From Mycobacterium sp. (GTDB lineage Bacteria; Actinomycetota; Actinomycetes; Mycobacteriales; Mycobacteriaceae): a stretch of 64,000 bases of DNA. Below, one piece after another: positions 17,611-25,765 of this stretch (positions are counted from its first letter, which is position 1; the number at the start of each line of letters is the position of its first letter). The position numbers were made by a program, and so were the translations under genes. The stretch is taken from NCBI GenBank assembly GCA_021732005.1, contig JAKFVT010000033.1:1-64000 (forward strand), read 5' to 3'. The notes below the pieces were generated by a model that saw only the letters and a list, made by a program, of their open reading frames with translations, searched no databases and was not told the DNA's origin.

Positions 17611-18489
17611 TCACGCCTCCCCGGCGAACGCGGCGATGCCTCCGCCCGCGGTGTCGTCGCCGCGAGTCAGTCGGCGGTACACCAGATATCCCACGGTCAC
17701 CGCTATCAGCGCCGCAACCAGCAACAGGGTAGCCAGTGCGTTGAGCGCCGGGGTCGGTGCGGCACGGGCAGTGTTGTAGATCTTCACCGAAACCGGTTCG
17801 GTGGCAGAGTTTCCGGACAGGTAGCGCACCAGCACGAAGTCGTCGATCACGTCGGCGAACACCAGCACCGTGCTCGCGAAGATCGCCGGAAACAGCATCG
17901 GGACCGTCACCCGCCGCAGTGCCTGCATCGGGGAGGCCCCCAAATCCATTGCGGCTTCTTCGTATTGGGAGCCGATCGTAGCCAGCCGGGCCCGTACCAG
18001 GACGGCCGGATATGCGATCTGGAACGTGACCAGACCGATCACCTGCGCGGAGGTTCCCAGCCCGAACGGTAAAGCCAGCGATGTCATCACAAACAGCAGT
18101 GCGACAGCGAGCAACACCTCAGGGACCACGAACGACACCAGCATCATCAAGTTGGCGCCGGCAGGCAACCGCCCACGCCACCGGTCGATGCCGATGGCGA
18201 ACAACACACCCAGCGGCACCGTGATCAGCGTGGTGATCACCCCGAGTTTCAACGTCTGCAGCAGAGCGGTGTGCAGCGACGCGTCGTGCCACACCGACTT
18301 GGTCGCATCACCCCAGTACCAGCGGAAGGAGAAGCCCTGCCAGTTGGTTCGAGACCTGCCGTCGTTGAAGGAGAAGGCCACCGCGATCAGCACCGGCAGC
18401 AGCGACCACACCAGATAGCCGGCGGTGACCGCCGTCAGGATCCACGGTGGCCGCCACGGATCGCGCCACCACGCCAGCGGGCCTCTCAT
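17611..18489 (-). CDS. ABC transporter permease, PotC type
   Basis: Inner-membrane permease of 292 residues with six predicted helices. The cytoplasmic EAA coupling loop is EEAAMDLGASPMQALRRVTVPM. Similarity is to the spermidine/putrescine PotC family of importers. ATG 18489 (MRGPLAWW) is preferred because GAGGGG lies 5 nt upstream; in-frame starts at 18519 (ATG) and 18543 (TTG) are possible. It forms the operon binding protein, PotB-type permease, PotC-type permease, Rieske oxygenase. The ATPase is encoded on the opposite strand at 22235. Confidence 0.87.
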   Translation of the reverse strand: MRGPLAWWRDPWRPPWILTAVTAGYLVWSLLPVLIAVAFSFNDGRSRTNWQGFSFRWYWGDATKSVWHDASLHTALLQTLKLGVITTLITVPLGVLFAIGIDRWRGRLPAGANLMMLVSFVVPEVLLAVALLFVMTSLALPFGLGTSAQVIGLVTFQIAYPAVLVRARLATIGSQYEEAAMDLGASPMQALRRVTVPMLFPAIFASTVLVFADVIDDFVLVRYLSGNSATEPVSVKIYNTARAAPTPALNALATLLLVAALIAVTVGYLVYRRLTRGDDTAGGGIAAFAGEA

Positions 18490-18550
18490 GCCGCCCCCTC
18501 GCAGGCTCGGTCGCGGCATGTCCGCCCATGATTCGCTCCGCAAGCGTCGC

Positions 18551-19450
18551 TCATGTGGACACCTCGTCGCCGCGTGAGGTGACCCGCACGTAGTAGAACA
18601 TCGGCACCACGGTCACGATCAGCACCAGCATCACGAAGGCACCGGCCTGCCCGGTCTGGCCGGGCGACTGCACGCTGTCGTTGATGAGGTTGCCGACCAT
18701 CGCCGTCTTCGGGGAGGCCGACAGCATGTCGGAGGTGAAGTAGTCACCGAGCATCGGCAGACAGGTCAGCAGGACGGCGGCGACGATCGTCGGACGGCAC
18801 ATCGGCAGCGTCACCCGCCAGAACGACCCGAATCTGTTGGCGCCCAGATCCCGTGCCGCTTCCAGTGTCGCCTGGGGCAAGCGGTCCAGACCGGCATAGA
18901 GCGGCAGGATCATGTACGGCACATAGCCGTACACCAGGCCGAGCACCACCACCACCGGTTGCCCGGTCAGCCAGTGCACTCCGACGTCGAATAGGCCACC
19001 GAGGCGAAACAACCGATTGACCATGCCGTCGTCCTGAAGCAGGTTGACCCAGGCCAGCATTCGCATCATGTAGCTGATCCAGAACGGGGCGATCAACGCG
19101 GCCAGCAGCACCCCCGCCCACCGGCCCGACAGCCGGGCGGTGAAGTAGGCGACCGGAAACGCGATCAGCAGACACAGGACGCTGGCCAGCACGACGTAGA
19201 CCGCGGTGCGCACCAGCGCCGGACCGTAGACGCCGTCGGCGCCAGCGATGTGGGTGAGCACATAGGTGAACTGAGAGGAGTCCCATTCCAACGGGTTCCA
19301 CACCGGGATGGGTGTGCGGAAGATCGGGTCGACCTGGCCGAAGACGATGGCCAGCACCACGTAGAGCGGCGCCAGGAAGAACACCGCAAGCCACAGCGTG
19401 CCGGGCATCGCCAGCAGAGGCCACAGCCGGCTGTTGCGAGTGCGTGGCAC
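18551..19450 (-). CDS. ABC transporter permease, PotB type
   Basis: Permease of 299 residues with about six membrane helices and the EAA loop LEAARDLGANRFGSFWRVTLPM. GTG 19450 (MPRTRNSRLWPLL) is the likely start: it comes 6 bp after the binding-protein stop, whereas the longer frame to 19486 would overlap that gene. Gene order and similarity place it as the partner of the PotC-type permease downstream. Confidence 0.86.
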   Translation of the reverse strand: MPRTRNSRLWPLLAMPGTLWLAVFFLAPLYVVLAIVFGQVDPIFRTPIPVWNPLEWDSSQFTYVLTHIAGADGVYGPALVRTAVYVVLASVLCLLIAFPVAYFTARLSGRWAGVLLAALIAPFWISYMMRMLAWVNLLQDDGMVNRLFRLGGLFDVGVHWLTGQPVVVVLGLVYGYVPYMILPLYAGLDRLPQATLEAARDLGANRFGSFWRVTLPMCRPTIVAAVLLTCLPMLGDYFTSDMLSASPKTAMVGNLINDSVQSPGQTGQAGAFVMLVLIVTVVPMFYYVRVTSRGDEVST

Positions 19451-19455
19451 CGCGG

Positions 19456-20700
19456 TCAGGATCCCCCGGCCTTGAAGGCTCGCCAAACATTGTGCCAGGC
19501 AGTATCATTGGTGGCATCTAGTTCCAGCAGCCGGTATCCGGTATCGAAGTACTCGGGACGCACGATCGCGCTCTTCAGGTTTTCCGAGACCAGGCCTTCT
19601 GCGACGAGCGAGTCCGGGTTCAGCGACACCTGCGGCGGCTGATAGCCGATCTGCTTGAAGTTCTGCTTGGCCACCTCGGTCTCGAGCATGTGGTTGAGGA
19701 ACAGGTGTCCGAGCACCGGGTTCTTGCCGCCGCGCAGCAGCACGATCAGATCGTTGTCCACCAGCCCCTTGCCGTCGGACGGGAACCAGTAACGCAGGAT
19801 CTCCGGACCCGTTCCTTCCGGGAGGTAGTTGACGGCGTTGACGATGTCCCCGGACCACATCTGCGACAGTCCGAGTTGACCGGCGGGCAGGTCGCTGTAC
19901 ATCGTCACCGTGACCTTCGGCGACGTCGCCTTGACCAACTCGGTCAGCTGGTCGCCGAGCTTCTTCAGATCGTCGGCCGAGGAGGTGTTGACGTCGGTGA
20001 TGCCCAGCTTCAGCAGCACCATGGCCATCGCGGTGTGCCAGTCGTCGATGACGGCAGTCTTGTTCTTGTAGGCCGGATCCCACAGCGACTCGTAGGGGTT
20101 CTTCAACGTGCCGATATCGGCGGGCACCTGGTCGGTGCGCCAGCCGATGCCGGTGGTGTACACGGTGTAGGGCACGGTGAAGCGCCACTCCTGGTCGTAC
20201 CAGGGGTTGGCGAAGAACGGCCAGACGTTGGTGATGTTGCCGATGTAGCTGTGGTTGAGCGGACGGACTAGGCCACCGTTCACCAGCCGGCTGATCTGGT
20301 CGTAGCTCGGGAAGTAGATGTCGTAGTCGACGTTGCCGCCGCGGATCTTGGTGATGGCCTCGTCGGTGTCGTTGAACGTCGACACCGCCACCTTGGCGGC
20401 GTACTTGTCCTCGAACGACTTGATGGCGTCGGGCGCTATGTAGTCAGCGTAGCTGTACAGCTGCAGCGTGGCACCCTTTTCCGGTGCCAGCCCGTCCGCG
20501 ATCGGCTTGTTGTCGTTCGGTATGTCCCACTTCACCGGGTTCTGCGGTGAGGCGATCTTCAGAGTGGGCGCCGAAGTTGACTGTCCCCCTTTGGAACACG
20601 CGTCGAGGAACGCCACGAGCGCGGGAGTTCCTGCGGCCAGCAGGGCGGCCCGCTGGAGGAACTGCCGACGATTCGGGCCGGGACCGATGGGTGCTGGCAT
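19456..20700 (-). CDS. Extracellular solute-binding protein, PotD type, Tat lipoprotein
   Basis: Substrate-binding protein of 414 residues for the adjacent importer. The N-terminus has the twin-arginine motif NRRQFLQRAALL and a lipobox-like FLDAC (Cys near residue 35), so it is probably exported folded and lipid-anchored. The mature protein has the spermidine/putrescine-binding fold (LYSYADYIAPDAIKSFE, DIYFPSYDQI). ATG 20700 is chosen for the GGAGG site just upstream; the longer frame would start inside the operator region. The specific ligand cannot be read from sequence. Confidence 0.87.
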   Translation of the reverse strand: MPAPIGPGPNRRQFLQRAALLAAGTPALVAFLDACSKGGQSTSAPTLKIASPQNPVKWDIPNDNKPIADGLAPEKGATLQLYSYADYIAPDAIKSFEDKYAAKVAVSTFNDTDEAITKIRGGNVDYDIYFPSYDQISRLVNGGLVRPLNHSYIGNITNVWPFFANPWYDQEWRFTVPYTVYTTGIGWRTDQVPADIGTLKNPYESLWDPAYKNKTAVIDDWHTAMAMVLLKLGITDVNTSSADDLKKLGDQLTELVKATSPKVTVTMYSDLPAGQLGLSQMWSGDIVNAVNYLPEGTGPEILRYWFPSDGKGLVDNDLIVLLRGGKNPVLGHLFLNHMLETEVAKQNFKQIGYQPPQVSLNPDSLVAEGLVSENLKSAIVRPEYFDTGYRLLELDATNDTAWHNVWRAFKAGGS

Positions 20701-20756
20701 CCGCGCCTCCGTGGTTCGAGTCGTCTCGAGTCTTGATAGCTCCCTGGACTCTGGCA

Positions 20757-20776
20757 TAGACTGAACGCTCAGTCAA
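20757..20776. promoter_or_regulatory. TetR-type operator, site 1
   Basis: TAGACTGAACGCTCAGTCAA, with core palindrome GACTGA-ACGC-TCAGTC. It lies in the divergent region between the binding-protein operon (start 20700) and the aminotransferase operon (start 20833). The same 20 bp, plus the preceding GGCA, recur exactly at 29405. Position and repetition support it as the binding site of the TetR regulator encoded at 23374-24027. Confidence 0.8.
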
Positions 20777-20832
20777 TAGATGTCGGACGGCTTCTTCGCA
20801 GGTCCGCACGCTAATCGAGCGGAAGGTGCCCC

Positions 20833-22209
20833 GTGGCTTCGCCGACAATCGAGAGCCCGGTTCAGGATGCGGTCGACAGACTGATCGCCGACCAGGAGAA
20901 GGTGTTCCTGGCGCGGCAGCCGCGCAGTACCGAAATGATCTGCCGCGCACGCGAACACCTCGCGGGCGGGGCGACGTCGAACTGGCAGATCGCCCAGCCG
21001 CAGGCGGTGTGGATGAGCCACGGCGCGGGCTCGAAGGTCTACGACGTCGACGGCACCGAGTACGTCGACATGCACGGGGGCTACGGGGCGTCGATCGCCG
21101 GCCACGCTCACCCCGCCATCGTCGCGGCGGTCAGCCGCCAGGTGCGCCGTGGCACGCACTTCGCCCAGCCGACCGAGGACGCGATCTGGATCGCGACGGA
21201 GCTGGCCCGCCGATTCGATCTGCCGTTGTGGCGCTTCGCCAATTCCGGCACCGAGGCCACCATGGACGCCGTGCACCTCGCCCGTTCGGTCACCGGGCGG
21301 GACCTGATCATCAAGGTCGAGGGTTGCTATCACGGCCACCACGACTCGGTGCAGGTCTCGGTGCTGCCCGAGGCGGACCAGGTGGGCCCTCGCGACCATC
21401 CGATCGGGGTGCCGGGCAACACGGGCATCCCGGCGGCGATCCGCGATCTGGTGGTGGTGATCCCGTTCAACGATCCCGAGGCGGTGGCCCGGGCACTGGC
21501 CGAGCACCGCGGGCAAATCGCCGCGATGATCTTGGAACCGGTGATGATGAACGCCGGCATCATCCCACCCGACGCCGGTTATCTGGCCGCCATTCGCGAC
21601 CTGCTGCACGCCGACGGCGCCCTGCTGATCTACGACGAAGTGAAGACCGGATTCACCACCGGCCCGGGTGGGGTCACCGCGACATCGGGCGTGGTTCCCG
21701 ACATCGTCTGCCTGGCAAAGGCTTTGGGCGGCGGAATTTCGGTCGCCGCGATCGGCGGCACCACCGCGGTGATGTCGGCGATCGCCGACGGCCGGTACGA
21801 ACAGGTCGGCACCTTCAACGGCAACCCGCTGGCGATGGCCGCCACCAGGGCCACCCTCTCGGAGGTGCTGACACCGGCGGCGTACACCCGGATGGCGTCG
21901 CTGGCGCAGCGGCTTCGCGGCGCTCTGGAGGCGACTGTGACCGAACACGGTTACGGTTGGCACGTGGTGAGTGTCGGAGCCAAGGGTTGTGTGACGTTCA
22001 AGCGCGAGCCGGTCCACGACTTCCGCGATTTCCTGCACATCGACGACCGATTGGGCCACCTGCACTGGCTCATGCAGCACAATGGCGGTGTGTTCCTACC
22101 ACCGTGGGGCAAGGTGGAGCAATGGTTGTTGTCTGTTCAGCACGACGAGGCCGATGTCGACCGGTTCGCCGCGAACTTCGCCCGGCTGGCCGAGGCGGTG
22201 GCGGCCTGA
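20833..22209 (+). CDS. Class III aminotransferase, glutamate-1-semialdehyde aminomutase-like
   Basis: PLP-dependent fold-type I enzyme of 458 residues. The Schiff-base lysine is Lys296 in LAKALGGG. The DEVKTGF aspartate, which pairs with the PLP pyridine nitrogen, and the NSGTEATMDAVHLAR phosphate loop are intact. It is nearest in style to glutamate-1-semialdehyde aminomutase-like transaminases, but its setting beside an amine importer rather than haem genes points to catabolic amine transamination. GTG 20833 has GGAAGG just upstream. The ABC ATPase gene begins 25 bp downstream in the same operon. Confidence 0.88.
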   Translation: MASPTIESPVQDAVDRLIADQEKVFLARQPRSTEMICRAREHLAGGATSNWQIAQPQAVWMSHGAGSKVYDVDGTEYVDMHGGYGASIAGHAHPAIVAAVSRQVRRGTHFAQPTEDAIWIATELARRFDLPLWRFANSGTEATMDAVHLARSVTGRDLIIKVEGCYHGHHDSVQVSVLPEADQVGPRDHPIGVPGNTGIPAAIRDLVVVIPFNDPEAVARALAEHRGQIAAMILEPVMMNAGIIPPDAGYLAAIRDLLHADGALLIYDEVKTGFTTGPGGVTATSGVVPDIVCLAKALGGGISVAAIGGTTAVMSAIADGRYEQVGTFNGNPLAMAATRATLSEVLTPAAYTRMASLAQRLRGALEATVTEHGYGWHVVSVGAKGCVTFKREPVHDFRDFLHIDDRLGHLHWLMQHNGGVFLPPWGKVEQWLLSVQHDEADVDRFAANFARLAEAVAA

Positions 22210-22234
22210 CCGCCTGCTGTCGGGACGGCCGCCG

Positions 22235-23377
22235 GTGACCGGCGGCGCCATCCGGCTGCATCAGCTGGCCAAGGCCTTCGACGGTGTGCCCGCGGTGACC
22301 GGAATCGACCTGGATATTCCAGCGGGACAGTTCTATTCGCTGCTCGGGGCATCCGGGTGCGGCAAGACCACCACCCTGCGGATGATCGCCGGATTCGAGA
22401 AGCCCGACTCGGGACGTATCGAGCTCGACGGCCGCGACGTCGCGCAGGATCCGCCTCACAAGCGACCGGTCAACACCGTCTTCCAGACCTACGCACTGTT
22501 CCCGTTCATGTCGGTCTGGGACAACGTCGCGTTCGGCCTGCGCTACCAGAAGATACCCAAGCAGGACATCAAACGCCGTGTCGGTGAAGCACTCGAGCTG
22601 GTCCGAATGCACGAGTTCGCCAAACGGCGCCCCACCCAGCTCTCCGGCGGCCAGCAGCAGCGCGTCGCCCTGGCCCGTGCGCTGGTGCTGCAGCCCCGGG
22701 TGCTACTGCTCGACGAACCGCTCGGAGCTCTGGATGCCAAGCTGCGCAAGCAACTTCAGCTCGAATTGCGAGCCGTCCAGCGCGAGGTCGAGATCACGTT
22801 CGTCTACGTGACCCATGACCAGGACGAGGCGTTGACGATGAGCGACCAGATCGCCGTCCTGGCCGAGGGACGCGTCGAACAGGTAGGTCCGCCCCAAGAG
22901 ATCTACTCCGCCCCGGCAACCACCTATGTGGCTGGATTCCTCGGTGCGGCCAACATTTTCGACGCCGAGGTGCTGGAGAACAACGACGGTGCGGCTCTGT
23001 GCTCGGCGCTGGCGACACGCCTCGGCGCCGAGGTGGACGCCTCGTGCCGGCCCGGGCCCGCGGCGATCGTGATCCGGCCGGAGCGCATCGCCCTGCAGTC
23101 TCCAGAGGATCCGGTATCGCCGGGGCACAACGCGATCCGCGGTACCGTCGCCCAGGTGGTCTACCACGGCGCGTCGACCCAGGTGCACGTCGACGTCGGC
23201 GAGCCGACGGCGCTCGTCGTCGACGTCCCCAACCGGCACGGTCCCGGGTCGGCGGCGTACGACGCCGGAATGCCCATCACCTGTGTGTGTTCGACTGATG
23301 CCGTGCGGGTCCTGGCCCGCAGTGCAGCGGTCGTGATCAAGGATCCGGTGGCGGATCTGGTCGCCGGTCCGGTTTAG
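22235..23377 (+). CDS. ABC transporter ATP-binding protein, PotA type
   Basis: ATPase of 380 residues for the polyamine-type importer. Walker A is GASGCGKTT (38-46), the signature is LSGGQQQR, Walker B is VLLLDEP with a D-loop, and the switch His is in [10 protein letters not shown]-terminal TOBE domain (about 265-370; the segment around [10 protein letters not shown]) is typical of PotA/MalK-like regulated ATPases. GTG 22235 follows the aminotransferase by 25 bp; the longer frame would overlap that gene. Its permeases and binding protein are encoded divergently at 17.6-20.7 kb. The 3' end overlaps the TetR gene by 4 bp. Confidence 0.88.
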   Translation: MTGGAIRLHQLAKAFDGVPAVTGIDLDIPAGQFYSLLGASGCGKTTTLRMIAGFEKPDSGRIELDGRDVAQDPPHKRPVNTVFQTYALFPFMSVWDNVAFGLRYQKIPKQDIKRRVGEALELVRMHEFAKRRPTQLSGGQQQRVALARALVLQPRVLLLDEPLGALDAKLRKQLQLELRAVQREVEITFVYVTHDQDEALTMSDQIAVLAEGRVEQVGPPQEIYSAPATTYVAGFLGAANIFDAEVLENNDGAALCSALATRLGAEVDASCRPGPAAIVIRPERIALQSPEDPVSPGHNAIRGTVAQVVYHGASTQVHVDVGEPTALVVDVPNRHGPGSAAYDAGMPITCVCSTDAVRVLARSAAVVIKDPVADLVAGPV

Positions 23378-24027
23378 CGCGAGCGTCGGCCCTTACCGGC
23401 GGCCACCAGGCTGCGCTTCTCGCGCGGCAGGTCCAGCTCCCGTTCGGCGAAGCGCATCGCGATCTCGTAGGCCACCTTCGAATCGACTTCCGGATCCTCG
23501 AGTGCCACCTGGATCGACAAGCCGTCCAGCAGCGCGGAGAACTCCAGGGCGAACATCTTCGCGTCGACGTCGGACTTCAGGTCGGCCGACTCCACGGTGT
23601 CGACGATCATCCGGCGCCAGCGCGCGTCTAGCTCCACCCGGCCCGCTTTGACTTCGTCGTGCCGGAATGCCTGCGCCCACAGATCGAACCACAGGCCCCA
23701 CGCCCCGGGGATCTCGTTCTCGGCTTCGGGAACACACGTCCATTGGATCAGCAGAGACAACCGTTCCCGAACCGACGGCACCTCGGCGAGCATCTGCTCG
23801 GCCGCTTCGTAGAACGATTCCTCCGAGTGCCGCAGCGCGTCGACCAGCAGCCGGTCCCGGGTGCCGAAGTAGTAGATGACCAACGCCGAGCTGACCCCGG
23901 CCCGTTTGGCCACATCAGAGATTCTGGTCTCCGAGAAACCGCGTTCGCAGATGAGCTCCGCTGCGGCGCGCAACATCTGGATGCGCCTCGCCTCATTGTT
24001 CTCGGTCGCGGGTGCGGGATCTGCCAT
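23374..24027 (-). CDS. TetR-family regulator, BetI-like, of the amine cluster
   Basis: A 217-residue repressor-type protein. The N-terminal helix-turn-helix spans about residues 14-60 (ELICERGFSETRISDVAKRAG, recognition helix ending ALVIYYFGTRDRLL). The C-terminal ligand domain has the helical pattern of BetI-like TetR_C_6 proteins. It lies inside the cluster it would control. A degenerate operator sits about 60 bp upstream of its start, between it and the divergent FAD oxidoreductase, implying autoregulation. The inducer is unknown but is presumably the imported amine or a metabolite. Confidence 0.87.
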   Translation of the reverse strand: MADPAPATENNEARRIQMLRAAAELICERGFSETRISDVAKRAGVSSALVIYYFGTRDRLLVDALRHSEESFYEAAEQMLAEVPSVRERLSLLIQWTCVPEAENEIPGAWGLWFDLWAQAFRHDEVKAGRVELDARWRRMIVDTVESADLKSDVDAKMFALEFSALLDGLSIQVALEDPEVDSKVAYEIAMRFAERELDLPREKRSLVAAGKGRRSR

Positions 24028-24087
24028 CTCGTCGTACTCCCCTCTGCGGCGCCGGTGCCGGCTCTTGTTGAAAGCCTAACACTCGAT

Positions 24088-24107
24088 TAGATTGAACAGT
24101 CAGTCAA
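24088..24107. promoter_or_regulatory. TetR-type operator, site 2 (degenerate)
   Basis: TAGATTGAACAGTCAGTCAA matches the exact 20-bp site found at 20757 and 29405 in 17 of 20 positions. It sits between the divergent TetR gene and the FAD oxidoreductase gene at 24143. Confidence 0.7.
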
Positions 24108-24142
24108 AGACGCCCTAGCGGGACGAACGGGAGTGACGCGTC

Positions 24143-25765
24143 ATGTCGAACACCTACGACGCCATCGTCATCGGCGGCGGGCACAACGGGCTGGTCTCGG
24201 CGGCCTACCTCGCGCGCTCGGGCGCCAACACCGTGGTGCTGGAATCGCGCGGTTCGCTCGGCGGCGCGGCCACCACCGAGGCGCCGTGGGAGGACGCGCC
24301 GCATCTGCGGGTCACCCGGCTGTCCTATGTGATGAGCCTGATGCCACCGACGATCGTCCGGGATCTGAACCTGGAACGGCACGGCTACAAGGTGCACCCG
24401 ATGGGTCCGTACTACCAGGCGTTTCCGGAGGGTGGGTCGCTGACCATCTACGAGGACGACCCGGCCCGCACCTATGAGCAGCTGGCCAAGTTCTCCAAGA
24501 AGGACGCGGACACCTGGCCGAAGTGGAACGCCTGGCTCGAAGGTATCGCCGACGTCATGGGGCCACTGCTGACCCAGGTGCCGCCCAACATCGGATCGCA
24601 CAAGCCGTCGGATCTGTTCGAGCTCGCGAAGCTCGGCTGGAGCCAGCGCGGCATGACCACCCGGATGATGGGAGACGTGACCAGGCTGCTCACCATGAGC
24701 ATCGCCGATCTGCTCGACGACTGGTTCGAATCACCACAAATCAAAGGCGCTCTGGCCGTCAACGGTGTGATCGGCACCTGGGCCGGACCATATGAGCCCG
24801 GCACCGCCTATGTGATGGCGCACCACTCCATCGGCGACGTCGGTGACGGCCAGCTCGGTAGTTGGGGTTACCCGGAGGGCGGCATGGGTGCGGTGTCGGA
24901 AGCCATCGCCCGCTCGGCCCGGAGCTTCGGAGCAGAGATCCGCACCAAGGCCCGGGTCTCCCGAATGCTGGTGCGGGGCGGGCGGGTCGAGGGCGTGGCG
25001 CTCGAGAACGGCGACGAGCTGCGAGCGCCCCTGGTGGTCACCACGCTGCACCCGAAAACCGCTTTTCTGGAACATATTCCGCGCACCGAGCTGCCGCCGG
25101 AGTTCGTCGCCGATATCGAACACTTCAAGACCCGAAGCGGCGTGGTGAAGATCAACCTGGCCTTGGCCGAGCTGCCGAACTTCACCGCCGATCCCAGCGA
25201 CGGGCAGGCCGAGCACCACACCGGCTCGGTCGAGATGGCGCCCACGATGGAGTACATCGAGGCCGCATTCCAGGACGCTCGCGTCGGCAAGCCGGCGTTG
25301 ATGCCGTTCAGCGACGGCGTCATTCCCACGACGCTGGACAAGACGCTCAATCCCGATGGCACGCACATCATGTCGCTGTTCACCCAGTGGGTGCCTGCGG
25401 ACTGGGCGAACGAACCGCACACCGCGGAGCTGGATGCCTACACCGATCGCTTGATCGACTTGTACGACCAGGTGGCACCGGGCTTCAAGTCCTCGATCCT
25501 GCACCGCGACATCGTCGGGCCGTATGAGATGGAACAGGAGTACGGCCTCATCGGTGGCAACATCTTCCACGGCGAGTTGTCCCTGGAGCAGTTGTTCCAC
25601 ATGCGACCCGCGCCCGGCTACGCCGACTACCGCACCCCGATCTCCGGGCTGTACAACGGCAGCTCCGGCACCCACGCCGGCGGTGGAGTATGCGGTATCC
25701 CCGGCTGGCAGGCGGCGCGAGCCGCGCTGGCCGACACGAAGAAGAAGCGCTTCCGCAAGCGATGA
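24143..25765 (+). CDS. FAD-dependent oxidoreductase, phytoene-desaturase/PYROXD2-like
   Basis: Flavoprotein of 540 residues. The N-terminus has the dinucleotide-binding Rossmann motif VIGGGHNGLVSAAYLA with a following acidic residue in VVLESRG. The C-terminal GGGVCGIPGW segment matches the FAD-contact end of phytoene-desaturase/PYROXD2-like amine or polyene oxidoreductases. It carries no carotenoid context here: neighbours are TetR and an acyl-CoA synthetase. GGGAG precedes ATG 24143. The stop overlaps the next start in an ATGA junction, so the two are translationally coupled. Substrate unknown. Confidence 0.84.
   Translation: MSNTYDAIVIGGGHNGLVSAAYLARSGANTVVLESRGSLGGAATTEAPWEDAPHLRVTRLSYVMSLMPPTIVRDLNLERHGYKVHPMGPYYQAFPEGGSLTIYEDDPARTYEQLAKFSKKDADTWPKWNAWLEGIADVMGPLLTQVPPNIGSHKPSDLFELAKLGWSQRGMTTRMMGDVTRLLTMSIADLLDDWFESPQIKGALAVNGVIGTWAGPYEPGTAYVMAHHSIGDVGDGQLGSWGYPEGGMGAVSEAIARSARSFGAEIRTKARVSRMLVRGGRVEGVALENGDELRAPLVVTTLHPKTAFLEHIPRTELPPEFVADIEHFKTRSGVVKINLALAELPNFTADPSDGQAEHHTGSVEMAPTMEYIEAAFQDARVGKPALMPFSDGVIPTTLDKTLNPDGTHIMSLFTQWVPADWANEPHTAELDAYTDRLIDLYDQVAPGFKSSILHRDIVGPYEMEQEYGLIGGNIFHGELSLEQLFHMRPAPGYADYRTPISGLYNGSSGTHAGGGVCGIPGWQAARAALADTKKKRFRKR

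Noticed and set aside
20833-22209. HemL glutamate-1-semialdehyde aminomutase for haem synthesis
   Set aside because: Located in an amine-uptake operon with an operator; the similarity is to the wider class III transaminase family.
24143-25765. Carotenoid phytoene desaturase
   Set aside because: Family resemblance only; no crtB/crtE or other carotenoid gene is nearby and the context is amine catabolism.
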